Below are positions 7,781-16,443 of a DNA stretch of 42,986 nucleotides, piece by piece. The stretch covers positions 1 through 42,986 of the forward strand of contig NZ_JANXSO010000136.1 of the NCBI RefSeq assembly GCF_025352645.1. The letters run 5' to 3'. Position 1 is the stretch's first letter, and each line of letters starts with the position of its first letter. The DNA comes from Iodobacter sp. GTDB taxonomy: Bacteria > Pseudomonadota > Gammaproteobacteria > Burkholderiales > Chitinibacteraceae. Below the pieces are notes generated by a model that saw only the letters and a list, made by a program, of their open reading frames with translations, did no database searches and was not told the DNA's origin. Position numbers and translations under genes: made by a program.

Positions 7781-8828
7781 GATGCATTCCGAAAACGAAT
7801 TAAACGATTATAACGACTTCGAGCAGGCGCGTGTCCTGACCGTGCCATCCGATTTGGCAGGGGAGCGCTTGGACGCTGCTTTAGCCAAGATGCTGCCCGA
7901 GTTTTCCCGTAACCGACTCTCCACATGGATTAAAGACGGCTTAGTCTTTCTTAACGGCAATCCAGCCGTCCCCAAAACAAAACTATGGGGCAGTGAAACG
8001 ATTAGTGTCTTACCCCAACCCGAACCAGACGAAAGTGCTTTTCAGCCTGAAGATATCGAGCTGGATATTATTTACGAAGATGCTACCTTACTTGTACTGA
8101 ATAAAGCACCAGGCTTAGTTGTACATCCAGGCACAGGCAACTGGACTGGCACTGTACTGAATGGCTTACTTTATCGCTACCCAGAGCTTAAAACTATTCC
8201 CCGCGCTGGCATCGTACACCGACTGGACAAGGATACCAGTGGGCTCATGGTGATTGCACGCAACTTAAAGGCACAAAACAGCTTGGTGCAACAATTACAA
8301 GCTCGCACAGTTAAGCGTCATTACACCGCTGTTGCCCAAGGTTTATTTGGCGCAGATGGTAAAGTAGATGCCCCAATTGGCCGCCATCCTAAAGAAAGAA
8401 TTAAGATGGCCGTAGTGCATTCGGGTAAGCATGCCGTTACGCATTACAAGGTGCATGAGCGCTTTACCGCACATACTTTGATTGAATGCCAGCTAGAAAC
8501 CGGCCGCACGCATCAAATTCGAGTGCATATGGCGCATTTAAACCATCCACTCGCTGCAGATCCAATCTACGGCGGCAAGCCAAGAATACACTCACCTGAA
8601 GTCAGTATTGCGCTGAGTGAATTTGCACGTCAGGCGCTACATGCCAGAAAACTGTCTCTGATTCACCCAGAAACAGGCAAAACCATGACTTGGAAAGCCG
8701 CTCTTCCTGAAGATATGGAAATGCTAATCAATGTCTTGCGCTTAGATGCCGGCATGTTAGAAGAGGATTGGGAAGACGATTGGGATGTTGACGATAGTGA
8801 CTGCGAAGTCATGTATGTCCGTGAATAA
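7779..8828 (+). CDS. rluD: 23S rRNA pseudouridine synthase RluD
   Basis: Makes pseudouridines 1911, 1915 and 1917 in helix 69 of 23S rRNA, needed for ribosome assembly. An N-terminal S4 RNA-binding domain (VPSDLAGERLDAALA onward) is followed by the synthase domain with the catalytic motif HRLDKDTSGL, whose Asp is the nucleophile, and the later ETGRTHQIRVH. The start is either of two tandem ATGs at 7779 and 7782; no later ATG precedes the S4 domain. An upstream extension to 7710 would run through the bamD signal-peptide codons and is less likely. The acidic C-terminal tail (EEDWEDDWDVDDSD) is notable. It overlaps pgeF by 14 bases. Confidence 0.93.
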   Translation: MMHSENELNDYNDFEQARVLTVPSDLAGERLDAALAKMLPEFSRNRLSTWIKDGLVFLNGNPAVPKTKLWGSETISVLPQPEPDESAFQPEDIELDIIYEDATLLVLNKAPGLVVHPGTGNWTGTVLNGLLYRYPELKTIPRAGIVHRLDKDTSGLMVIARNLKAQNSLVQQLQARTVKRHYTAVAQGLFGADGKVDAPIGRHPKERIKMAVVHSGKHAVTHYKVHERFTAHTLIECQLETGRTHQIRVHMAHLNHPLAADPIYGGKPRIHSPEVSIALSEFARQALHARKLSLIHPETGKTMTWKAALPEDMEMLINVLRLDAGMLEEDWEDDWDVDDSDCEVMYVRE

Positions 8829-9570
8829 GCCCCTTCCCCCAATGTGGATCAGGCCTGATTGGCCTGCACCGGCAACGGTGCAGGCCATTTCAACCAGCCG
8901 TCTCGGTGGCGTCAGTGATGCGCCGTGGGCCAGCCTTAATTTGGGCAATCATGTTGATGATTGCCCAAAAGCTGTTGAACAAAACCGCGCCATCGTTCGT
9001 CACTACCTACCTGCTGATCCACTCTGGCTTACACAGGTACACGGCGTGCACGTAGTTAACGCAGCAACGGCCGCCCAAAATACCGAAGCCGATGCCAGCG
9101 TAGCACACGTTAGTTCCGCCGTTTGCGCCATTATGACGGCAGACTGCTTACCTGTTTTGCTGTGTAATCAAGCCGGAACCGTCGTCGGTGCGGCCCATGC
9201 AGGCTGGCGTGGCCTCTGTAATGGCGTGATAGAAGCAACGATTACCCAAATGGATGTAGCGCCAGAAACCCTAATGGCGTGGCTAGGCCCTGCGATTGGG
9301 CCAAGTGCTTTTGAGGTGGGCGATGAGGTAAAGGCCGCGTTTACCGCACAAGACCCAGCCGCCAGCGCAGCATTTCAAGCCACAGCCACATCTGGAAAAT
9401 GGCTCGTTGATATCTATCTTTTAGCCAAACAAAGACTTAATGCACAAGGCGTTACCGCGATTTATGGCGGCAATTTTTGTACAGTGACGGATGCTGAACG
9501 GTTTTTCTCTTACCGCCGCGATCAGCGCACAGGCAGGATGGCTAGCTTAATTTGGTTAAACGAGGCTTGA
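8815..9570 (+). CDS. pgeF: Multicopper-laccase-domain purine nucleoside phosphorylase (YfiH/PgeF)
   Basis: Member of the YfiH/RL5 family, originally called polyphenol oxidase. Family members phosphorolyse or deaminate purine nucleosides, and the E. coli protein edits misincorporated residues in peptidoglycan precursors. Family motifs are TADCLPVLLC (Cys metal/catalytic ligand), HAGWRGL and GPAIGPSAFEVG, with the C-terminal RDQRTGRMASLIWL ending. I chose ATG 8815, which matches the usual N-terminus and overlaps the end of rluD; the two genes are a common pair in proteobacteria. Confidence 0.9.
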   Translation: MSVNKPLPPMWIRPDWPAPATVQAISTSRLGGVSDAPWASLNLGNHVDDCPKAVEQNRAIVRHYLPADPLWLTQVHGVHVVNAATAAQNTEADASVAHVSSAVCAIMTADCLPVLLCNQAGTVVGAAHAGWRGLCNGVIEATITQMDVAPETLMAWLGPAIGPSAFEVGDEVKAAFTAQDPAASAAFQATATSGKWLVDIYLLAKQRLNAQGVTAIYGGNFCTVTDAERFFSYRRDQRTGRMASLIWLNEA

Positions 9571-9693
9571 AACCAACCCAGCACGCCTGTTAGCCAAGCT
9601 TAAAAAGCACACTACGTGTATGCATTTATCCACGCTGCCCAGATAAAATAACGCCTCAGCCCCCTTGCAGAGCCTGACTAAACCTTACTTAAA

Positions 9694-9717
9694 ATGATAC
9701 ACTGTTGCATCTATCAT
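9694..9717. promoter_or_regulatory. Palindrome upstream of the ZIP gene, possible operator
   Basis: ATGATA (9694-9699) and TATCAT (9712-9717) form a perfect six-base inverted repeat with 12 bases between, 18 bases before the start codon. It may be a metalloregulator site; it does not resemble a consensus Zur or Fur box closely enough to name. Confidence 0.25.
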
Positions 9718-9734
9718 ATTTTTGAAAACGGTTT

Positions 9735-10622
9735 ATGAGTATTCTTGCTTGGATTATGACCGCCAGCCTAGCGGGCAGCTTACTCAGTGTATTGGCGGCA
9801 GCGGGCATTGCCTATGCTGCACGTCCTAGCTGGATACCAAAATTAGTAAGCTTTGCCGTTGGCTCGCTATTAGCGGCGGCTTTTTTAGAAATTCTGCCGC
9901 ATGCCTTTGGCGAGCATGATCATCACGCCGCCCCAATCGTGAATGAAACCGTCGTTACCCATCAGCACGCCCCGCTTACTCCAGAGCTTCAGCAGCATGA
10001 GGTGATGGCTCACCCTGCTGAAGAAGCACCTTCTGCCTCGAGTATTTCGCTCACGCTGCTCGCTGGAATTTTGGCCTTTTTTATCATGGAAAAACTCGTG
10101 ATCTGGCGGCATTGCCATCATGAGCAATGCGAAGAGCTAGAGCCACACGAGCATAGCCACGGCCACAGTCATGGGCGAGCGGGCTTGATGATTATTGTGG
10201 GCGATACCTTCCATAACTTTTTAGATGGCGCCTTAATTGCAGCGGCATTTATGACTGATATAAATGTTGGCATCGCAACATCCCTCGCCATTATTGCCCA
10301 TGAAGTGCCGCAAGAAGTGGGCGATTTTATTGTGTTACTGCACTCGGGCTATAGCAAAATGAAGGCGCTATTTTTTAATGCCCTATCCTCCTTGGCGGCA
10401 TTAGTTGGCGCTTTGCTCGCCTATTGGTCGCTGAATACAGTGACGCATTTACAGCCCTATTTATTAGCGTTGGGCGCATCCAGTATGATTTATGTCGCTA
10501 TTGCCGATTTAATCCCCGGCCTGCATAAACGCCCTCAGCTTAAAGACACGGCCCAGCAAGTGGCGCTCATTCTGGCGGGTGTAGCCTTTATTGCTATTCC
10601 ACATTTTTTATTTCCACATTGA
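9735..10622 (+). CDS. ZIP-family metal transporter
   Basis: Inner-membrane divalent cation importer (zinc and similar metals), 295 residues with about eight membrane helices. Two histidine-rich cytoplasmic or periplasmic loops stand out: HAFGEHDHHAA near 56-66, and HCHHEQC with HEHSHGHSHGR at about 125-150. The metal-translocating helices carry HNFLDG and AHEVPQEVGDF, the conserved ZIP signatures with His, Asn, Asp and Glu ligands. ATG 9735 is preceded by only a weak ribosome binding site. It is monocistronic by appearance, with pbpC following after 83 bases. Exact metal specificity cannot be read from sequence. Confidence 0.9.
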   Translation: MSILAWIMTASLAGSLLSVLAAAGIAYAARPSWIPKLVSFAVGSLLAAAFLEILPHAFGEHDHHAAPIVNETVVTHQHAPLTPELQQHEVMAHPAEEAPSASSISLTLLAGILAFFIMEKLVIWRHCHHEQCEELEPHEHSHGHSHGRAGLMIIVGDTFHNFLDGALIAAAFMTDINVGIATSLAIIAHEVPQEVGDFIVLLHSGYSKMKALFFNALSSLAALVGALLAYWSLNTVTHLQPYLLALGASSMIYVAIADLIPGLHKRPQLKDTAQQVALILAGVAFIAIPHFLFPH

Positions 10623-10705
10623 TGCACAGCATTAAATTACCGAATTAGCCTGCCCTATTCAGCCCGCCCAATACCCTAAGCTTTGTTGCAATTAGGAAAC
10701 GCCGC

Positions 10706-12970
10706 TTGCTTAAAACTAGGTATTTAATCCTCAGCCTGCTCCTTGGCGGCCTGCTTATCCGCTACTGGCCGCATGAGCCGCTGGCTGTAGCAGGCTCAAC
10801 GGCGGTGCTAGCGCAAGATGGAACGCTGCTGAGACTAACGCTTGCTCCTGATCAGCGTTATCGGCTGTGGCTGCCACTAGAGCAATTCTCCCCCACGCTG
10901 ATCACCGCGGTTAAATTACAAGAAGATCGCTGGTTTTACTGGCATTTAGGGCTAAACCCCGTCGCTTTACTGCGTGCCATCACAGAGACCTACGGCGGTG
11001 GCGCTAAGCAAGGCGCATCTACACTAACTATGCAATTGGCACGGCTTAAATACCGTCTGAATACCAAAACGCCTACAGGCAAACTGAGGCAAATTGCACT
11101 GGCACTGTGGCTAGAAGCGCGTTACAGCAAACATGATATTTTAGAAGCCTATTTAAACCTCGCCCCCTATGGCAGAAATATCGAAGGCGCTGCTGCGGCC
11201 AGCCTCGTCTACTTTGGCAAAGCGCCTAAGCTGCTCACGCTGCCCGAAAGCCTAACGCTGGCGGTGATTCCACAGCAACCCAATCAGCGCTTAGGCAGTG
11301 GCGTATCGCTCAACGATGCACGGCAAAGGTTATGGCAACGCTGGCAAGCGGCCTATTCAGCATCCCCTGCACAAATACAGCTAATGACCTTGCCCTTGCC
11401 GGTCAAGCGATTAGAACAACTCCCCTTTAGAGCGCCGCATTGGGTGGAGCAAAGATTGGCCGATACCGCCGCCAACCCCGTAGCTACGCTCAATACCACT
11501 CTAGATTTACAACTGCAAACACTGCTAGAAAAACACCTGCAGCAGTATCTAGCCCAGACTCGCAGCCGAGGCATCAATAATGCAGTGGCAATGCTGGTAG
11601 ATAGCCGCGATCAATCCGTGCGCGCCCTAGTTGGGTCTGCCGATTACTTCAACGCCAGCATTTCTGGCCAAGTAAACGGCAGCTTAGCCAAAAGATCGCC
11701 TGGCTCCACCTTAAAACCTTTGATTTATGCACTGGGGCTGGATCAAGGGGTGATCCACCCTGCGACTATTTTGCGCGATACCCCCAGCGCTTTTGGCCCT
11801 TATCAGCCAGAGAATTTTGACGGGCGTTTTATCGGCCCGCTTAGCGCCACCGATGCGCTCATCAAAAGCCGCAATATTCCCGCCGTATGGCTGGCTAGCC
11901 AGCTTAAAAACCCAAGTTTTTATGATTTTTTACAGCAAGCTGGCATCAGCAAATTGCAATCCGCTGAGCATTACGGCCTAGCGCTGGTGCTAGGAGGGGG
12001 GGAAGTCAGCATGGTAGAGCTGGCCAGCCTTTACACCATGCTGGCCAATGAAGGCCGCCTTAAACCGCTACGCTATTTAAAGGACACGCCGCCCAGTAAG
12101 GGCGAAGTCCTGATCAGCGAGCAGGCTAGCTGGTTAGCCTTAGACATGCTCAGCAAAAATCCACGCCCCGATGGCGGTAGCAATGCTTGGCCAGTGGCGT
12201 TTAAAACCGGCACATCATGGGGGTTTCGTGATGCATGGACAGCAGGCACGGTTGGCCCCTATGTGCTGGTGGTCTGGCTGGGCAATTTTGACGGCCAAGG
12301 CAACCCCGCGCTCATTGGCCTAGAAGCGGCCGCCCCGCTATTTTTCCGTATTGCCGACGCGCTGGCGCTGGCCAAACCCGCCGATAAGCCTATGCCCAAG
12401 CGCCCACCTAGCGGCCTTGCCCAAATCAACATCTGTACCGCCAGCGGTGAGCTGCCCAATACTTGGTGCCCACAGCAAAGCAGCACCTGGTTTATCCCCG
12501 GCAAATCGCCTATCCGCGTCAGCAGCCTGCATCAGCCAGTTCACATCGATACTCGCACTGGCCTTGCCGTCTGCCCCCCTTACGATCCTGCCCATACAAA
12601 AACAGAAATCATTGAGTTTTGGAGCAGCGATATGGCAAGGCTATTTAAAGAAGCAGGCGTCCCCCGCCGCAAACCACCACATATCGATTGCAGCGGCATG
12701 GCCAGCCTTGGGGACGCGCCCAAAATCAGCTCGCCCTTGAGCGGCCTAGCCTACACCCTGCGCCTATCCCGCCCCGACGAAACCATCGCCCTGCAAGCCG
12801 CAGCCAGCAGCGAGCAGCTGTATTGGTTTGATAATCAGATTTATCTAGGAAACGCCAAATCGGGCGGCATCGCATGGCGGCCACAAGCAGGCGGCTGGCA
12901 TCAGCTTAGCGTGGTAGACGATCAGGGCAGGAGCGACAGCAGGCAGGTGAAGGTGGAGTTGTTGCCGTAG
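10706..12970 (+). CDS. pbpC: Penicillin-binding protein 1C
   Basis: Bifunctional peptidoglycan synthase, 754 residues. A signal anchor lies at about 5-20, then the GT51 glycosyltransferase with EDRWFYWH near 72 and QGASTLTMQLARLK near 108. The transpeptidase has the catalytic SPGSTLKP (SxxK), SRNIPAVW (SxN) and KTGTSWGFRDAW (KTG box). A C-terminal BiPBP_C domain (last 90 residues, ending in repeated GWHQLSVVD-like strands) is specific to PBP1C. Translation starts at TTG 10706: AGGA eight bases upstream fits well and no ATG lies nearby. PBP1C usually sits next to an alpha-2-macroglobulin gene (yfhM); none is visible here. Confidence 0.93.
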   Translation: MLKTRYLILSLLLGGLLIRYWPHEPLAVAGSTAVLAQDGTLLRLTLAPDQRYRLWLPLEQFSPTLITAVKLQEDRWFYWHLGLNPVALLRAITETYGGGAKQGASTLTMQLARLKYRLNTKTPTGKLRQIALALWLEARYSKHDILEAYLNLAPYGRNIEGAAAASLVYFGKAPKLLTLPESLTLAVIPQQPNQRLGSGVSLNDARQRLWQRWQAAYSASPAQIQLMTLPLPVKRLEQLPFRAPHWVEQRLADTAANPVATLNTTLDLQLQTLLEKHLQQYLAQTRSRGINNAVAMLVDSRDQSVRALVGSADYFNASISGQVNGSLAKRSPGSTLKPLIYALGLDQGVIHPATILRDTPSAFGPYQPENFDGRFIGPLSATDALIKSRNIPAVWLASQLKNPSFYDFLQQAGISKLQSAEHYGLALVLGGGEVSMVELASLYTMLANEGRLKPLRYLKDTPPSKGEVLISEQASWLALDMLSKNPRPDGGSNAWPVAFKTGTSWGFRDAWTAGTVGPYVLVVWLGNFDGQGNPALIGLEAAAPLFFRIADALALAKPADKPMPKRPPSGLAQINICTASGELPNTWCPQQSSTWFIPGKSPIRVSSLHQPVHIDTRTGLAVCPPYDPAHTKTEIIEFWSSDMARLFKEAGVPRRKPPHIDCSGMASLGDAPKISSPLSGLAYTLRLSRPDETIALQAAASSEQLYWFDNQIYLGNAKSGGIAWRPQAGGWHQLSVVDDQGRSDSRQVKVELLP

Positions 12971-13026
12971 GCCAAGGTTTTGCCCCCAAACAAACATTAG
13001 CTTAAGGGCATTTCATAGCAAAACTT

Positions 13027-13196
13027 AGGGTGTAATAAGTCTGAAGCCGTAGGCATTGCGCCGTGTTTGCCAAACCCAGATTGGGTGAAGGTCACGGTCA
13101 CTAAGACGCTTAGTGAGAACGCCGAATTAGGTCTTGTGAAATCGAGCAAGATGGTGCAATGCGTCTGGAAAAACATCAGACTTATTGCACCCTACA
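13027..13196. repeat. REP-like composite repeat (BIME) in the pbpC-AlbA_2 gap
   Basis: TAGGGTGTAATAAGTCTGA (13027-13045) pairs with TCAGACTTATTGCACCCTA (13177-13195), one mismatch in 19. Nested inside, GCATTGCGCC (13054-13063) pairs with GGTGCAATGC (13154-13163), and the centre has a CACTAAG/CTTAGTG hairpin (about 13100-13117). Motifs of the form TAGGGTGCAATAAG...CATTGCACC are common dispersed repeats in proteobacteria. The rest of the 417-base gap (12971-13387) holds nothing I recognise. Confidence 0.55.
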
Positions 13197-13387
13197 AAAT
13201 CATGCGCCTTACGGCCTTAGCTTGCAGCGGCCGCGATTAAGATGATCGTACTTAATATATTCATGATTGATGCTTGGGTCATACTGACATAAATACAAAA
13301 ATCGTAAGCAAATGGTAAACTAGCAAAAAAACGAGAAGTGGCTCTTGGCCAAATGTGAGATCACCGCGTTAACATTGGGAACTAATT

Positions 13388-14572
13388 ATGCTTAGCGAGC
13401 TACTGACCACTCTTCGATATAAGAGCGAAGGGACAGATATTGATTTTAAATCCTCGCAGTACCGCTTTAGTGGCGGAACTGAGGATGATAAGTCCGAGAT
13501 GCTAAAGGACATCCTTGCAATAGCTAATGCTTGGCGTGATGGTTCAGGTTACATTCTTCTTGGTTTTAAGGAAAAACGACCTCATCCCGCAGAAGTAGTA
13601 GGGATCTCCACAACTATCGACGATGCACAAATACAGCAGTTTGTGAACAGTAAGGTCAAGCCTAAGCTGACGTTTTGCTATGAGGAACATTTGTATGAAG
13701 GTAAGACTGTGGGGATTATTACAATTCCAAAGCAGAAACGTCCGTTCTACACCTCCCATACCTACGGTAAGGTTAAGAGTAATGTAGTTTACGTACGCCG
13801 AGGTAGCAGTACCGATGAAGCAGAACCCCCTGAAGCTACGGAAATGTCTTTGGCAGATTCTGGTCGTGGAAATATGCGTGTAGATATGTCTGTGCTTACT
13901 CCTGGTCACGAAGTATTGCCTGATAGCTTTGAACGGTTTTATATGACACTTACGGAAGAGTTCCCAGACTACGTAAGTCAGCGTCCGTCTAGCTACTTAC
14001 ATGGTATCAGTTCTTCTTATAATATCTATCAGCAAGACAACAAGGCCTACTGGAGGGAGCTTGCTAGATATACCCGTATAAATGATCAGCTAATCTTATT
14101 GCAATTCTTACTAGTTAATCGCTCAGAGGTTCAGCTCTCAAGCGCCAAGCTTGAGGTGTTTATTGAGCCACTTGATGGACAGGGTATTGAGTTGATTGCT
14201 AAGGATGATTTACCTGAAAAGCCCAGCGCTGCTTTTAACATTATGAACAGTATTAGACCTCTTTCTGAGGTGCTGATCGGTAAAAACGCTCAATTCATAG
14301 TTAATGACAACGATTTGTCGTGCGGCTATGTTCGTTTTGGTTCCCTACTTCCAGGAGAAGAGGGTAAGTCTTCTTTGCTTGCAATCATTCCCCAAGGACC
14401 TGGTCGTTTACGTATTCGCTTTCGAATTTTGGGCGGCGAATTAGCAGAGCCAATTGAACGTGAGCAGCTTATTGAAGCTGTAGGGAATACCGAAACCCTC
14501 GATTTTAAGGGGTTCCAAAGCTTTTATAGGGAGCGGTTAATTAAAGAAAGGCTAATTCAGGGCACCTCTTAG
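13388..14572 (+). CDS. AlbA_2 (Schlafen-like, divergent AAA-4) domain protein
   Basis: Accessory protein of 394 residues. The N-terminal 140 or so match the AlbA_2 domain: an acidic strand with DIDFKSSQYRF, DDKSEMLKDILAIANAWRDG (the usual LxKDIxAxAN helix), GSGYILLGF, then VYVRRGSST near 138, where this domain normally ends. AlbA_2 proteins are nucleic-acid-binding, nuclease-related or transcription-regulator-like and turn up in defence islands, but functions differ widely. The last 230 residues (mostly beta-strand-rich) match nothing I know. The start ATG has a weak GGGA upstream. Codon choice is more A/T-rich than in neighbours, and the gene is flanked by a composite repeat and a degenerate sigma-factor fragment, which suggests recent acquisition. 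Confidence 0.7.
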   Translation: MLSELLTTLRYKSEGTDIDFKSSQYRFSGGTEDDKSEMLKDILAIANAWRDGSGYILLGFKEKRPHPAEVVGISTTIDDAQIQQFVNSKVKPKLTFCYEEHLYEGKTVGIITIPKQKRPFYTSHTYGKVKSNVVYVRRGSSTDEAEPPEATEMSLADSGRGNMRVDMSVLTPGHEVLPDSFERFYMTLTEEFPDYVSQRPSSYLHGISSSYNIYQQDNKAYWRELARYTRINDQLILLQFLLVNRSEVQLSSAKLEVFIEPLDGQGIELIAKDDLPEKPSAAFNIMNSIRPLSEVLIGKNAQFIVNDNDLSCGYVRFGSLLPGEEGKSSLLAIIPQGPGRLRIRFRILGGELAEPIEREQLIEAVGNTETLDFKGFQSFYRERLIKERLIQGTS

Positions 14573-14709
14573 CATGGTAGCGTGGACTAACGCTTTATCT
14601 GCCCAGCAATTCAAAGGGTACAGACCACAGTAAATTCAGCTGACTTTTTTTAACTGAAATTCATCCACTGTTTTAGAGAAATATCATTTATTGCCCAACT
14701 GGTGCCTCA

Positions 14710-14802
14710 TCATCTTTCAGCCAGAAGCTGCTCGCGCACTTGAGCTCTGGCAAGGTGCAAGCGGCTTTTGACCGCTTCTAGCTTAGGCCTTAAAAATTTG
14801 TG
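14710..14802 (-). pseudogene. Probable remnant of an ECF sigma factor (C-terminal end)
   Basis: On the minus strand a 30-codon stretch reads RPKLEAVKSRLHLARAQVRE and then QLLAER before a stop. This is the end of region 4 of ECF-type sigma factors (xxVKSRLHRARxxVRE). The preceding 150 bases do not continue the protein, so only the tail remains. The remainder of the 441-base gap 14573-15013 has no gene; it contains a run of nine C at 14875-14883. Confidence 0.4.
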
Positions 14803-15013
14803 GGGCGGGGCGATTTTTCTTTGGCATTGCATTAGATATCTAGCGAAGAAACTACAGCTCAAGTGAGTAAGCTTCCCCCCCCCAATGTAATCCTCAATCG
14901 CTACGGCTAAACACCTCGTCCGCTTACAATAAACCTTGCCTGCGCTTATTGCCTCCAGTAATCTCGATAAAAGCCGAAGTTTTCTGTCAAATCAGCTACA
15001 TAAGAGAATACGA

Positions 15014-16330
15014 ATGAGAGATCCAATCCAGCAGGGGAATGCCTTAGCGACTCGGCCTTTAAATAGGGGAGACTACAAAACATTGGGTTTGGCATCACTA
15101 GGTGGCGCCTTAGAGTTTTACGATTTTATTATCTTTGTGTTTTTCACCGTTGTTTTAAGCAAGCTGTTTTTCCCACCTGATATGCCCGATGCACTTCGGC
15201 AAATCCAGACATTCAGTATTTTTGCCGCAGGCTATTTGGCACGCCCACTGGGTGGCATTGCGATGGCACATTTTGGTGATTTGCTGGGACGCAAAAAGAT
15301 GTTCACCCTCAGCATTCTGATGATGGCCTTGCCTACGCTGATGATAGGTTTACTGCCAACCTATCAACAAATTGGCATCTGGGCACCGCTGTGCTTACTT
15401 GCTCTGCGCATTTTGCAAGGTGCCGCCATTGGTGGTGAAGTACCCGGCGCATGGGTTTTTGTTGCCGAACATACGCCAGAGCGCCACACAGGGCTGGCTT
15501 GCAGCTTAATTACCTCGGGCCTGACTTTGGGTATTTTATTAGGTGCATTAATCGCCATGGCGATGAATAGCCTATTTAGCCCAGCCGAGCTAGAAGCATG
15601 GGCTTGGCGCGTGCCCTTTTTAATTGGCGGTGTATTTGGCCTAGTGGCAATGTATTTGCGCAAATGGCTGCATGAAACGCCAGTATTTCTCGAGCTGCAA
15701 GCTAAGAAAAATCTGGCAACCGAGCTGCCGCTAAAACAAGTGCTGCGGGATCACCGCCTCAGCATCGTGGTTTCTATGCTGGCTACCTTTTTACTTGCGG
15801 TAGCAATTGTGGTCGCCATTTTGATGACTCCAGCTTACTTGCAAAAGCAATTTGCGGTAGTGCCTGTTGATGCCTTACGGGCCAATTGCTATGCCATCGT
15901 AGCGCTAAGTTTGGGCTGTGTTGTGGCGGGCTGGGCATCAGATAAACTAGGCAGTGGCCTGACCATCCTGATCGGCAGCATCTTGCTAGGCTGCAGCAGC
16001 TACGCGTTTTATCACACCATGAGCCATGACACGAGCCAGCTGGCTTTGCTCTACCCGCTAATGGGATTTACCGTGGGGATTGTTGGCGCGGTGCCGCTCT
16101 TGATGATTAAAGCCTTCCCCGCAGCAATCCGCTTTAGCGGCTTGTCCTTCTCTTACAACGTGGCCTACGCCTTTGCGGGTGGCCTGACGCCGGTGATTTT
16201 ATCCTTCTGGATAAAATACGATGTGCTAGCGCCTAGCTATTATCTTTTGCTGCTTAGTATGATTGGGGCAGGATTGGGCGCTTATTTAATCGCGAATCAA
16301 GGCCAGCAACTTAAACACAGCATTCGATAA
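15014..16330 (+). CDS. MFS transporter, metabolite:H+ symporter (MHS) family
   Basis: Inner-membrane proton-coupled symporter with about 12 helices; the MHS family (ProP, ShiA, KgtP, YdfJ-like) carries organic acids or osmolytes. The sequence opens LGGALEFYDFIIFVFF, diagnostic of this family. The MFS loop signature GDLLGRKKMF is near residue 90, RILQGAAIGGEVPGAWVF near 130, and a central ARPLGG. The substrate cannot be called. I start it at ATG 15014, where homologues begin; a TTG at 14936 would add 26 residues of unlikely character. The ribosome binding site (AAGAGAA) is modest. A poly-C tract lies 131 bases upstream. Confidence 0.85.
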   Translation: MRDPIQQGNALATRPLNRGDYKTLGLASLGGALEFYDFIIFVFFTVVLSKLFFPPDMPDALRQIQTFSIFAAGYLARPLGGIAMAHFGDLLGRKKMFTLSILMMALPTLMIGLLPTYQQIGIWAPLCLLALRILQGAAIGGEVPGAWVFVAEHTPERHTGLACSLITSGLTLGILLGALIAMAMNSLFSPAELEAWAWRVPFLIGGVFGLVAMYLRKWLHETPVFLELQAKKNLATELPLKQVLRDHRLSIVVSMLATFLLAVAIVVAILMTPAYLQKQFAVVPVDALRANCYAIVALSLGCVVAGWASDKLGSGLTILIGSILLGCSSYAFYHTMSHDTSQLALLYPLMGFTVGIVGAVPLLMIKAFPAAIRFSGLSFSYNVAYAFAGGLTPVILSFWIKYDVLAPSYYLLLLSMIGAGLGAYLIANQGQQLKHSIR

Positions 16331-16369
16331 AAAAAAGCCGTCTCTTGCGCAATAAGAGACGGCTTTTTA
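16331..16369. terminator. Strong bidirectional terminator
   Basis: A 15-base perfect stem AAAAAGCCGTCTCTT (16332-16346) / AAGAGACGGCTTTTT (16354-16368) with a seven-base loop and T-runs on both strands. It starts at the stop codon of the MFS gene and can also end transcripts from the leftward reductase gene. Confidence 0.92.
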
Positions 16370-16443
16370 AAAGGATTAACACGGTTATACATTATTATGT
16401 TTTTTTTAAATACTCTGTTTTACTTTCAATCTCATCACAAACA

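Noticed and set aside
12351-12740. 129-codon plus-strand frame inside pbpC
   Set aside because: Shadow frame over the intact transpeptidase and BiPBP_C coding region, with no ribosome binding site or recognisable domain.
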